From: Flavobacterium hibernum
GTDB lineage: Bacteria > Bacteroidota > Bacteroidia > Flavobacteriales > Flavobacteriaceae
Length of the DNA stretch: 63,235 nt
Assembly (NCBI RefSeq): GCF_000832125.1
Contig: NZ_JPRK01000022.1
Location: 1-63,235, forward strand
Direction: 5' to 3'
Part shown: piece by piece, positions 18,237-28,400 of the stretch
Position numbering within the stretch: the first letter of the stretch is position 1
Layout: every line of letters begins with the position of its first letter
Program-made: the position numbers and the translations under genes
The notes under the pieces: generated by a model
Databases searched by the model: none
Told to the model about the DNA's origin: nothing
The model's input: the letters and a program-made list of their open reading frames with translations, nothing else

Positions 18237-19140
18237 GATACTTACCTATTTCTACATCTTCAAGAACAGCTATAGCATCATCTACTAATATGGCCAATGA
18301 GCAATAAAGAGATACTAAATAAGACGCAATTGCTTTTTCATTTATTCCCATAAAACGCACAGATAAACCTGGAGATTGTTCTCCTTGTAATCCCGGTTGA
18401 ATAAGTCCAATTACACCTTGACGGCTTTCGCCTGTACGCAATAAAATGATTTTAGATTTACCGTTTACAATTGGTAATTTATCTGATGGAATAAGCGGAA
18501 TTCCTCTCCATGTTAAAAACTGAGATCCAAACAAAGATGTAGTAGGAGGTGGTACACCACGACGCGTACACTCGCGACCAAATGCTGCGATAGCCAAAGG
18601 ATGTAACAAGAAAAATCCTGGCTCTTTCCATACTTTTGTTAATAATTCGTCTAAATCGTCTGGAGTTGGTGCGCCCGTTCTGGTTTTAATAATTTGCGAT
18701 TTAGCAACATTACTTAGTAAACCGTAATCTTTATTATTGATTAACTCACTTTCCTGACGTTCTTTAATGGTTTCAATTGCCAAGCGAAGTTGCTCCGAAA
18801 TTTGATTGTACGGCTTGCTGTACAAGTCAGAAACACGCGTGTGAACTTCGACAATAGTTTGAACCGCTGCTAAATTATACTCTCTTGGATTATCGATGTA
18901 GTCCACAAAAGTGTTTGGAAGAACTCTTTCGTCTCTTGCAGAACAATCTACTTCAATATGACTTCCGTCTTTTACTTTATTCAAACGAAATACACCCGAT
19001 TCAACCGGAGTCCAATGCAAAAGATGCGTTAACCAACGTGGTGAAATTGTTCCGATTTGTGGGACTGTACGTGTTGCAATCGCGAGTTGTCTTGCTGCAA
19101 CATCTCCTAATGCCGTTTGTTGTTGTTTAGAATCCGCCAT
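18220..19140 (-). CDS. Family 2A encapsulin shell protein (SrpI-like)
   Basis: This 306-aa HK97-fold protein would assemble into an icosahedral protein compartment. The opening (ALGDVAARQLAIATRTVPQ, then ISPRWLTHLLHWTPVE) is the conserved N-arm of SrpI-type shells. The rest matches in length and in the GLSVRFMGINEKAIASYLVS segment. It precedes its desulfurase cargo with a 17-nt overlap. The upstream gap to the permease gene is 230 nt and AT-rich, and I could not find a clear TAnnTTTG there. It may be expressed with the upstream sulfonate genes or from its own weak promoter. Confidence 0.95.
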   Translation of the reverse strand: MADSKQQQTALGDVAARQLAIATRTVPQIGTISPRWLTHLLHWTPVESGVFRLNKVKDGSHIEVDCSARDERVLPNTFVDYIDNPREYNLAAVQTIVEVHTRVSDLYSKPYNQISEQLRLAIETIKERQESELINNKDYGLLSNVAKSQIIKTRTGAPTPDDLDELLTKVWKEPGFFLLHPLAIAAFGRECTRRGVPPPTTSLFGSQFLTWRGIPLIPSDKLPIVNGKSKIILLRTGESRQGVIGLIQPGLQGEQSPGLSVRFMGINEKAIASYLVSLYCSLAILVDDAIAVLEDVEIGKYHEYKY

Positions 19141-19370
19141 GATTTAATGGTTTTTAAGGTTATTTTTTTGGTTATATTATTTTATAAGTTTCTTTAAAAA
19201 GAAAATCTTGTTCTATAGTAAATTTATGATTTTAATAAAAGCGATCGAAATAATTACACTTTATTTTACTGTGAAATTATTTGTAAAATGCTGTATTTTA
19301 GATTTTTGAAAATATTAGTATTGTTTTTAAATCAAAAAATACATTTTTCTTATTTTTAGAATTATTACAA

Positions 19371-20804
19371 TCATAATTCGTTGTTTTGTGGTTTAGAAAA
19401 TTTCTCTCTAATGTAATAAACCGGTATTCCAATACCTGCGATAATTAAGCCTGGCCATGTATAAGTAGGTTTGTAAATAATTAATAAAATACAAAACGCC
19501 GATCCTAGAATGATATAAATAGCGGGTAAAAACGGATATCCAAAGGCTTTGTAAGGTCTATCGTGTTTTGGTCTATTAATTCGCAAAACAAAGATTCCGG
19601 CAATAGTAATGACGTAAAACAAAACAACTACAAACGAAATCATGTCTAATAAATTCCCGTAACGGCCGCTTAAACTCAAAATAACCGCCATAAAAAACTG
19701 AATCCATAATGCATTTGCAGGAACAGAATGTTTGTTTAAAATGGCTGTTTTCTTGAAAAATAAGCCATCTTTTGCCATACTTTGATACACTCTCGCTCCA
19801 GATAAAATCATTCCGTTGGCACAACCAAAAGAAGCAATCAGAATCATTAAGGCAATAATCGAAGTGCCGCTTGAACCAAAAATAGCTTGAGCAGCTGCAA
19901 TACCAACTCGGTCTTTTTCTGGAGTTCCAATGGCTTCAATTGGGAGAACTGCTGTAAACATGATGTTTAAAGAAACATATATAATGGTTACAACGGCAGT
20001 TCCAAGAAGCAAACTCAAGCCAATATTTCGTCTTGGATTTTTTATTTCGTCAGATACAAAAGTCACATTATTCCAGGCATCATAACTAATTACCGTTCCT
20101 ACTAAAGCAGATGCGATTGCACCCCAAAAAGCTGGTGTATTGGTGTATTGTAAAAACGAACCATCTGGATTTAGTTTTTGTAAATGAAAAGGATTCGTCC
20201 AGTTTGCCTGCCAGACTTCGGGTTTAAAAAATATAAACCCGAAAACAATAAGAATTAGTAAGCTTATTAATTTGGTTCCGGTGAAAAACTTCTGAATTAA
20301 CTTTCCAAGTTTTACGCCTTTGGTATTGATGTAGGTTAAGATAAAAAGCAAGACAATAGAAGAGAGCTGTGCAGGCGAAACCGTAAAGGAATCACCAATC
20401 CTGAACGCGACCAAATCTTCGCTGAAAAGCGGGAAAAAATAAGCCAAGAATTTAAAAAACGAAACGCAAACTGCAGCAATAGTTCCGGTTTGAATGACTG
20501 TAAACAAACTCCAACCATAAACGAATGCCACCAGAGGATTATATGCTTCTTTTAAATAAATATATTGACCGCCTGATTTTGGAAACATTCCGCTTAATTC
20601 TCCATAACTAACAGCCGCAGTTAAAGTCATGAATCCACCAATTAACCAAACTAAAATTAGCCAACCCGCTGACCCGACATTTCGTGTAACATCTGCACTT
20701 ACAATAAAAATTCCAGAACCAATCATTCCGCTGGCGACCAATAGGGCAGCATCGGCAAGACCGAGTTCTCTTTTATATTCTTGTTTTTTTTCTATTTGTG
20801 ACAT
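19371..20804 (-). CDS. APC-family amino acid permease
   Basis: This 477-aa inner membrane transporter has twelve predicted helices. It starts with the APC signature GLADAALLVASGMIGSGIFI, and the helix 6 region has SALVGTVISYDAWNNV. It resembles LAT-type exchangers and permeases. It follows the SsuD-like gene by 21 nt, so it is probably the inner-membrane step for the compound taken up by the SusCD pair upstream. An amino-acid-like sulfonate would fit both, but the substrate is inference. Confidence 0.9.
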   Translation of the reverse strand: MSQIEKKQEYKRELGLADAALLVASGMIGSGIFIVSADVTRNVGSAGWLILVWLIGGFMTLTAAVSYGELSGMFPKSGGQYIYLKEAYNPLVAFVYGWSLFTVIQTGTIAAVCVSFFKFLAYFFPLFSEDLVAFRIGDSFTVSPAQLSSIVLLFILTYINTKGVKLGKLIQKFFTGTKLISLLILIVFGFIFFKPEVWQANWTNPFHLQKLNPDGSFLQYTNTPAFWGAIASALVGTVISYDAWNNVTFVSDEIKNPRRNIGLSLLLGTAVVTIIYVSLNIMFTAVLPIEAIGTPEKDRVGIAAAQAIFGSSGTSIIALMILIASFGCANGMILSGARVYQSMAKDGLFFKKTAILNKHSVPANALWIQFFMAVILSLSGRYGNLLDMISFVVVLFYVITIAGIFVLRINRPKHDRPYKAFGYPFLPAIYIILGSAFCILLIIYKPTYTWPGLIIAGIGIPVYYIREKFSKPQNNEL

Positions 20805-20825
20805 TCTTGTTTTTTGTTTTTATAA

Positions 20826-21992
20826 CTAAACCAACTCTGCATTGGTTAATGGTGTTGTAGGTGTTTCTTGCGGAATTCTTCCTTGTAAATGGGGCAAAGA
20901 GGCATTTGGTAAACGCGGTAAAACGAGTTTGGCAAAATAGTTGGCTTCTTCAATTAATGGAAATCCTGAGAAAATAAAAGATCTAAAACCCATATCCATA
21001 TAGCGGTTTAGTTTTTCTATAATTTGATCTGCACTTCCAACCAAGCCACTTCCACAACCTGAGAAAACTTTACCAATATCCGTCCAGAGAATATCTTCTA
21101 CATAACCATCTTCATCAGAAGTTTCTCTTAATTCGTCTTGTTTTAAAACGCCTAACGAACGTGAGTCTTCGCCACGACTTCTGATTTCTAAACCTCGTTT
21201 TTCGTCAAATTTTGAAATTAGTTTTTTGGCGTAAGCTCTGGCTTCTTCCTGAGTTTCGCGAACAATAACATGAATTCTTAAACCAAAATCTATCGTTCTT
21301 CCTTCGGCAGCAGCACGTTCGCTCATTTCTTTAAGCGTTGCATACATTGATTCTTCAGATTCCGGCCAAGTCAAAAACACGTCGCAATGTTTCGCGCAAA
21401 CAGCTCTGGAACCAGGGGAAGTTCCTCCAAAATATAATAATGGGCCACCGTTTTGCTGATATGATTTAACCGGATCTGAAGGCAGATCAAACTGATAAAT
21501 TTCTCCTTTATGTGATATTCTGTCTTGCGTCCAGCCTTGTTGCAAAATCTGAATTACCTCAGAACATCTTTGATATCTTAGATTTGGATCTTCGCGCGTT
21601 CCCGGTAAATCTGAGTTGATAATATTCAATATTAAACGTCCTTTCAACATATGATCTAATGACGAAATGGCGCGCGCCAACATGGGCGGATGTACTTCTC
21701 CGGTACGAATTGCCAGTAGAAATGTGATCTTATTTGTTTCGGGCGCAACACTTGCGGCAAAAGCCAACCCGTCTTGCCCCACAGTATAAGCCGATGGATA
21801 AAGTATATTACTAAAACCCAATTTTTCTGCTTCAAGCGTAATCTCACGACAATGTTCGTAACTGCTTCGGCGATCATTATCTAAAACACCTAAATATGCT
21901 GTATCTCCACCAATAATATCATTAAACCAAGAAATTTCGGCTACTCTTTCAGGGGTTCTAATGGCTACAGTTTCAATTTTACCTTCAATCAT
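20826..21992 (-). CDS. SsuD-like FMNH2-dependent alkanesulfonate monooxygenase
   Basis: This 388-aa luciferase-like monooxygenase aligns along its length with SsuD. Shared segments include PLLYFGGTS, KHCDVFLTWPE, FGLRIHVIVRET and FRSFIFSGFPLIEEA. SsuD uses reduced FMN and oxygen to split alkanesulfonates into sulfite and aldehyde. No flavin reductase (SsuE) or SsuABC transporter is in the window; the SusCD pair and permease may take their place. It starts 2 nt after the stop codon of a 50-aa ORF, with the AG-rich end of that ORF as ribosome site. Confidence 0.92.
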   Translation of the reverse strand: MIEGKIETVAIRTPERVAEISWFNDIIGGDTAYLGVLDNDRRSSYEHCREITLEAEKLGFSNILYPSAYTVGQDGLAFAASVAPETNKITFLLAIRTGEVHPPMLARAISSLDHMLKGRLILNIINSDLPGTREDPNLRYQRCSEVIQILQQGWTQDRISHKGEIYQFDLPSDPVKSYQQNGGPLLYFGGTSPGSRAVCAKHCDVFLTWPESEESMYATLKEMSERAAAEGRTIDFGLRIHVIVRETQEEARAYAKKLISKFDEKRGLEIRSRGEDSRSLGVLKQDELRETSDEDGYVEDILWTDIGKVFSGCGSGLVGSADQIIEKLNRYMDMGFRSFIFSGFPLIEEANYFAKLVLPRLPNASLPHLQGRIPQETPTTPLTNAELV

Positions 21993-21994
21993 TT

Positions 21995-22147
21995 TTATTT
22001 CTTCTTTTTTAAATCCTTTTTAATTTTTGCATTCTTTTTATCTTGCGAGCTTCTGATATCAGCTTCACTGAACCAAGAAATTTCAGAAGATTTTTTAGAG
22101 ATTTTCATTGATATAACCGGCGTAGGATTAATGTTTATCTGAGTCAT
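21995..22147 (-). CDS. Small basic 50-aa protein upstream of the SsuD-like gene
   Basis: This ORF starts MTQININPTPV and ends in a Lys-rich tail (KKDLKKKK). It lies 18 nt after the amidohydrolase start side boundary of the operon gap and 2 nt before the SsuD-like ATG, so it is placed like a real operon gene. Its EISWFSEADI resembles EISWFNDIIG near the N-terminus of the following monooxygenase. It has no Cys, signal peptide or recognised domain. It may be a small partner protein, a duplicated gene start, or only a translational coupler. Confidence 0.5.
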   Translation of the reverse strand: MTQININPTPVISMKISKKSSEISWFSEADIRSSQDKKNAKIKKDLKKKK

Positions 22148-22165
22148 TTTTTTAGTTTTAAAGGG

Positions 22166-23866
22166 TTATTTTTTAAAAACTGTTTTTCCTTCTTTGATGG
22201 TTTCCAAAACGGTAATATCTTTTATTTTAGAAGGTTCGATTTTGGTTAAATCATCAGATAGTACTACTAAATCTGCCAATTTTCCGGTTTCGATAGAACC
22301 TTTACTATTTTCTTCAAAATACTCGTAAGCACCGTTTATAGTAATGGCGCGAAGACCTTCGATAGGCGATAATCTTTCGTCTGGACCAATAACTTGTCCT
22401 GTGCGTGATTTTCTTTCTACAGATGTCCACAATAAAAACAATTGATTCAGTGGAGTCACCGGATAATCAGTATGGTTTGTGGCCACAACACCTTTTTTTA
22501 TGGCTGTTTTTAAAGGGCTTAAAAAGTTAGCTCTTTCCGGACCTAGATTTCTAAGGTGAACATCGCCCCAAAAGAAAGCATGATTGCTAAAGAAAGCGGC
22601 AATGATGCCCAGTTTTTTATAATCGTCTAATTGATCTGGTCTTACAAACTGAGAGTGAATAGTTACCGGTCTACGATCGTTACTATTTATGCTTAAAGTT
22701 TTATTGGCGTTTTCGATCGCTTTTAAATACATATCGATTGTTGCATCACCGTTACAATGCACAAACGGGCGAACATTGTTTTTGAATGCTTTAATAACCA
22801 AATCATTAAATTGATCTTGTGTAATGTTTGGGAAACCTGTACATACGTCATGATTACAACCCGGAACTTCTACCAAATACGATTTGCTAAAAAAAGCAGT
22901 TTTACCTTGTGGAGAACCATCAGCAATCATTTTTGTTCCTGCCAGTTTTAAGTGGTTTTTGAGTACCCCAAACTTATATTCTGGATTCTCTAGCACTTTA
23001 TCTAAAGTTGGGTAACCCGGCAAAGCTTCAATATCAATAAACAACTCGTTTCTTTCTGCCGCTTTGTGCAATAATTGAACAGATTCAAAACTAGAATATC
23101 CATCCTGAGCTGTTGTAATTCCGTTACTGGCATAAAACAATTGCTGTTCTTTTAAACTTTTTATTTGCTCGTCTAAAGTAGGAGCAGGTTTTGCAGGTCT
23201 TTTTAGTAATCTGGCAGCATTTTCCTGTAATAATCCAGTAGGTTCGTTAGTTCCTTTTTTTCTTTCGATTGCTCCACCGGCAGGATTTGGTGTGCTGGCG
23301 TCAATTCCTGAAAGTTTCAACGCGTACGAATTGGAAACTGACATATGCCCGTTGATATTGGTAATCGTTACGGGATTGTTTGGAAAAGCAGCGTCAAGAT
23401 CTTCTTTATTCGGGTGTCTTTTTTCTTCCAATTGATCTTGGTCATATCCGTAAGCATCGATCCATTCGCCCGGAGCGATTTTCTTTTCTTTCTGAAAATC
23501 CTGAATACGACTTACCAAATCGGCAATGTTTTTAACAGTACCCATTGGCGGAGAACCAACATTTACAGTCGTCGATCTCGATAAACCCATAAAATGGCTA
23601 TGACCATCAATAAAACCCGGAACAACTGTTTTACCTTTTAAGTCAACAACAATTGTGTTTTTATCTTTTAGTTTTTCGATTGTGCTATTCGTTCCAACGG
23701 CAAGAATTTTACCGTTACTTACCGCAACAGCTTGTGCAGTACTATTTTTTGCATCGACCGTGATAATATTACCGTTTATGAAAATCTTTTCGGCGGTATT
23801 TTTTTGCTGTGCTGTGATAATCGTCGTAGCGAAGATTAAAGCCAGATATTTAAAATTATTTTTCAT
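22166..23866 (-). CDS. Secreted amidohydrolase, YtcJ-like
   Basis: This 566-aa metal-dependent hydrolase has a signal peptide ending near TAQQ. Its N-terminal segment (IFINGNIITVD) and VVPGFIDGHSHFMG carry the first metal-binding His pair. Further features are the FVHCNGDATIDMYLKA segment and a late TNHTDYPVTP, as in the YtcJ/Amidohydro_3 group. It presumably opens an amide or lactam bond in the periplasm. Placed between SusD and a sulfonate monooxygenase, it may free a sulfonate from an amide-linked precursor such as an N-acyl taurine; that substrate is speculative. Confidence 0.88.
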   Translation of the reverse strand: MKNNFKYLALIFATTIITAQQKNTAEKIFINGNIITVDAKNSTAQAVAVSNGKILAVGTNSTIEKLKDKNTIVVDLKGKTVVPGFIDGHSHFMGLSRSTTVNVGSPPMGTVKNIADLVSRIQDFQKEKKIAPGEWIDAYGYDQDQLEEKRHPNKEDLDAAFPNNPVTITNINGHMSVSNSYALKLSGIDASTPNPAGGAIERKKGTNEPTGLLQENAARLLKRPAKPAPTLDEQIKSLKEQQLFYASNGITTAQDGYSSFESVQLLHKAAERNELFIDIEALPGYPTLDKVLENPEYKFGVLKNHLKLAGTKMIADGSPQGKTAFFSKSYLVEVPGCNHDVCTGFPNITQDQFNDLVIKAFKNNVRPFVHCNGDATIDMYLKAIENANKTLSINSNDRRPVTIHSQFVRPDQLDDYKKLGIIAAFFSNHAFFWGDVHLRNLGPERANFLSPLKTAIKKGVVATNHTDYPVTPLNQLFLLWTSVERKSRTGQVIGPDERLSPIEGLRAITINGAYEYFEENSKGSIETGKLADLVVLSDDLTKIEPSKIKDITVLETIKEGKTVFKK

Positions 23867-23914
23867 TTCGTTATTTCTTTTTTAATGTCTTGATATTTTT
23901 TTAAAAGTCTAATT

Positions 23915-25387
23915 CTATTTTGGAGCCAGTTTGTTATAAGCCAATTCATTACTCGGAATTGCCCAAACATAATTACTCGCTGTTGGCAATACTTCCGGCG
24001 CTACACCGGCGTTTCCTGTTTTGCCCGGAAGAGTTTGTACACGTCTCAATAAATCTGGAGTACGGAATCCTTCGCCTACTAATTCGATTCTTCTTTCGTT
24101 TAAAATAGTTGCAATCAATTCAGCTTTTGTTGTTACTCCGGTTGTGAATATATAGGTAGCATCAGAACGATTTCGAACGGCTGATAATAATGTTCTCGCC
24201 AAAGGCAAATTGTCGTTTTGAGCAGCGGCTTCGGCATAATTCAAGATTACTTCGGCATAGCGAATTACTGGAACGTAATCTGTAAAAGGTGCTCCATTTT
24301 TCTTGAATTTGTTCAATAATTTTTGTCCTGTCGAATTGGTAATTACCAAAGCTTTTCGAGCATCTGTTGAGGTTGGTGAAGCAAAAACATTATCGGCAAT
24401 AATTCCAGCCGAATTAAAGTATAGAACCGGAGTTAAATAATTTCCGCCTAATGCACTTTGCAATCCCGGAGCTTCGGCAGCAGTTGTAAACGGAATTGAA
24501 AAAACAGCTTCATTACCAACATACGAACCTCCAAAAACAGTAGCAACATTTGGCTCTAAACGATGCGTTAAACTTCCGGAAACATATTGAAAAGGTGCTG
24601 CCGAAGGAACAAGTTTAGAAGCTTCGGAAACTACTTTAGCATAATCGGCTTTGCTCAAATATACTCTTGTTTTTAAGGCAATTGCTGTAGCTTTATGTGC
24701 TCTCGAAGCGTTAAGAATTCCTGTTGAATAACTTTCTGGTAAATCAGTTTCGGCTTCGTCTAAGTCTTTTATTATTTGAGTGTAAATGTCGGCAACACTG
24801 CTAAAAGCCAAATCATTAAGTCCGCCAGACGAGTTTCCTTTTAATCGTAGCGGAAGCGCCAATGCAGCACTATTTTGTGCATAAGGTTTTGCGTAGGTTT
24901 GAACGAGACTCAAATACGAAATGGCTCTAATAAACTTAGCTTCGGCAATATAGTTTTTACGTAAATCCTCCGTAACCACTGTAGAAGTAGCTAAATTATC
25001 GATTAAAATATTCGAGAAATTTATAGCTGTATAGGCAACGCTCCAAACCGAGTTTACAAAATCTCCTGATGATGTGATCGATTGGTTCCAGACATTGGCT
25101 CCAGTCGAGTTGTTACCATCATTCTGGCTAAATTCGTTTCCTCTTTGTTCGTTAAAAATAATGAAGCGACCGCCGTAAAGTGCTTGATTACTAAACTGTC
25201 CGTAAAGTCCGTTTACCTGAGCCAAAATTTTGGCTGGTGTACTAAAAGCGGTTTCTGTAGAAATACTCGTTTCAGGAACAGTATCCAGTGCATTATCACT
25301 ACATCCTGCCAATAATAAAGCTACAAATGGTGCAATAATTAAGGTTTTTTGGATACTCTTTTTATAATTTTTAGATTTGAAAATCAT
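23915..25387 (-). CDS. SusD/RagB-type outer membrane lipoprotein, sulfonate locus
   Basis: This 490-aa lipoprotein has lipobox LLLAGC with the modified Cys at 29. The TPR-like SusD helices follow (NYIAEAKFIRAISYLSLVQ) and the RagB end ILNERRIELVGEGFR. It forms the substrate-gripping lid over the TonB-dependent SusC barrel. It starts 37 nt after the partner susC. With no glycoside hydrolases nearby, it probably captures a sulfur compound rather than a glycan; this is context inference. Confidence 0.93.
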   Translation of the reverse strand: MIFKSKNYKKSIQKTLIIAPFVALLLAGCSDNALDTVPETSISTETAFSTPAKILAQVNGLYGQFSNQALYGGRFIIFNEQRGNEFSQNDGNNSTGANVWNQSITSSGDFVNSVWSVAYTAINFSNILIDNLATSTVVTEDLRKNYIAEAKFIRAISYLSLVQTYAKPYAQNSAALALPLRLKGNSSGGLNDLAFSSVADIYTQIIKDLDEAETDLPESYSTGILNASRAHKATAIALKTRVYLSKADYAKVVSEASKLVPSAAPFQYVSGSLTHRLEPNVATVFGGSYVGNEAVFSIPFTTAAEAPGLQSALGGNYLTPVLYFNSAGIIADNVFASPTSTDARKALVITNSTGQKLLNKFKKNGAPFTDYVPVIRYAEVILNYAEAAAQNDNLPLARTLLSAVRNRSDATYIFTTGVTTKAELIATILNERRIELVGEGFRTPDLLRRVQTLPGKTGNAGVAPEVLPTASNYVWAIPSNELAYNKLAPK

Positions 25388-25423
25388 GATGTTTTTATTT
25401 TATGGTTTAACTAAAATTGATGT

Positions 25424-28400
25424 CTAGAAACCTACATTAAGTCCTAAAGTGAATACAGAAGAATTTGCCGGAACGTTTTGATCTTTTCCAGAATTGATTG
25501 AGTTTCCGTTAATAGAAATCTCAGGATCTGAACCACGATATTTTGTCCAAGTCAATAAGTTTGAACCTTGCGCATATACTTTTGCAGATGAAATGTATTT
25601 GCTAACTAATTCGTTCTTAACCGGAATTCTGTAACTTAAAATGATGTTTTTTACTTTTAAGTAAGATCCATCTTCGACATAAGCAGAGTTGCTTGACGAG
25701 AAACCACCAGAGAAACTATCTCCGTAAACTAATTTTGGAATATCTGTAACTTGTCCCGGAGTTGTCCAACGATCTTTTATGAAAGTTCCGTTGTTAAAGA
25801 AACGCTGATCTGATAAAGTTGATCTTGTACCGTTGTATAATTTATTTCCGCCAGAGAATGTTAAACCAATCGTTAAATCGAAATTTTTATAAGACAAATT
25901 ATTGTTTAAACCTCCGTAATAAGTAGGTAGAGAAGGCCCTTGAATACGTCCGTCACGATAGTTGTCGATTGCCGGAGCAGTATTTCCGTTTAGATAAGTA
26001 AAAGCTTTTGTCAGCGCATTATATTGAACCTCTTCATTATTAGCGTTTACATAAACACGATTTCCGTTTTCCGGATTAACACCCGTTGTTGGCACCGCAA
26101 AAATAGATCCTACAGAATAACCTTCTCTGGTAATATTTTGGATTCCGAAAGTGCTTAAAGCCGTTGGGTAAATATCTCCGTAACCACCTAAAGAAGTCAC
26201 TTTGTTTTTAATAGTAGACAAATTTAAACTTGCATTCCATTGAAAATCATTGTTGTCTATAATATTGGCACTAACCGTAAGTTCAAAACCTTTGTTGTAT
26301 AAAGAACCAACATTGGCAGCAATAGAGTTATTTGGAATTCCTTGTGATAAAGATTGCGGAGCATTTAAAATCAAGTCATTAATGTCATTTTTGTAATAAT
26401 CGGCTTCGACAGTAATTCTATTGTCAAACAATCCTAAATTAAGACCAATATCAAACTTTTTACTCGTTTCCCATTTTAAATTTGAGTTTCCTGATTGTGC
26501 AAAATTCAATGTTGGAACTCCTGCATAAGTTCCTGCCGTGTATTGCGATAAAGCTGCATAATCGTTTAATTCACTGTTACCAACAATTCCGTAACTCGCA
26601 CGAACTTTTAAAGCATTTAAAACACTTTTTACAGAAGAGTTTTTAAAGAAATCTTCTTCCGAAACATTCCATCCAATAGAAGCACCACCAAAATTTCCCC
26701 ATTTATTTCCAGAAGCCAATGCCGATAATCCGTCTCTTCTAAAGTTAAGGTTCAACAGGTATTTTTTGTCGTAATCGTAAGCAATACTACTAAAATAAGA
26801 AAGCAAAACATTTTCTGTCTGGACAGAAGGACCAGGAGCAATAGTTGTAAATCCGCCTTGGTAACTTGTAAAAAAAGGATCCGTTAAACCCGTTTTTATA
26901 GCGCCCCAACCGTCAATTTCGCGAACATTTTTTTCCTGTCCCAAAAGCACTTTCAAACTGTGTTTTTGATCAAATATAGTCGAGTAGGTTAGCGTATTCG
27001 TCCAGTTAGATCTAGAGTATTTAGTATTCGAGTTTGTGGCACTTCCTTTAGTAGAGAAACCATCTCCACTATACGGATTTCTAAATTCTTTGTTTTCTAC
27101 AACAAAATTATTGATACCATAAACGGTTTTAAATTTTAAGTTTTTGATGATTTCCAGCTCAGCATAAACACTTCCGATAAAAGTATTGTTCTCAGAAGTA
27201 TTTTTATCTAAATCTAAAATCGTTTGCAAGTTGTATGCATTAAAAACACCCAATGCAGGACTATTTGCACTGTACCCAATATTTCCGTTACTCGGATTAA
27301 TATTATAAGAACCATCAGGATTATAAACAGAAACGTTTGAAGGCAAAATATAAGTAAGCCTACCTAAAGGTTGTAAACCAATATATTGAGTATTAACGCT
27401 ATTTCCTGCCGAAGATGCAACCGAATTTGGTGTAGAAGATCCTGAATTTGGTCCAGAATTTAAAGAGTTATTGTAGGAGAAATTCGTTCCTAAAGTAAGC
27501 GAATTATTTAATTTATGTTCGAAGTTTAAGCGGATACCTTTTCGAATAAATTCGTTTGTTTTTAAAATTCCGTTTTGATCAGAATAGCTTGTCGAAACAA
27601 AATAACTCGTAGCATTTGTTGCACCAGAAAAACTTAAGTTATGATTTTGCGAAACACCTGTATGATAAGCTACATCGTACCAATTAGTGCCAATTGTAGA
27701 TCCATCGGCATTTTGACCTAAAGCAAAACCAGGCGATAATCCTGCATTTGTTCTGGCCTCATTTTTAATCGTAACATAATCCTGTGCGTTTAAAAGTTTT
27801 GGCAAGTTCGTAGCTTTATTCCAGCTTACCCAAACATCATAATTTACATTTACCTTTCCTTTTTTTCCTTTTTTGGTTGTAATTACGATAACACCATTTG
27901 CTGCTCGGGAACCATAAACTGCTGCTGCCGAAGCATCTTTTAAAACATCTACAGACTCAATATCATTTGGGTTAATGTCAGAAAGCGGATTGTTTCCAAT
28001 TGCACCTCCTGCAGTTCCTGTAAAAACAGTAACACCATCTACAATAACTAACGGATAAAGAGAACTTGTGATAGAATTGATACCTCGAATTCGAATTACA
28101 GGAGTAGTATTTAAAGATCCGCTAGGCTGAACAATATTTAATCCGGAAGCCTGACCGCCTAATAATTGATCAAAACTTTGTGCCGGACGGTTGGCGATTT
28201 GTTTTGCATCGATTTTTGCCGTAGCTCCCGTAAAGGTTTTTTTTGCCGATGTTCCGTAACCTACAACAACAATCTCGTCTAGTTTTTCGACTTGTTCCGT
28301 AAGTTTTATAACCACAGGACTTCCGTCAACAATAACCTCTTTAGAGTTATATCCAATATAATTTATGATTAAAGTATATGGAAATTTTTGACCCGTTTGA

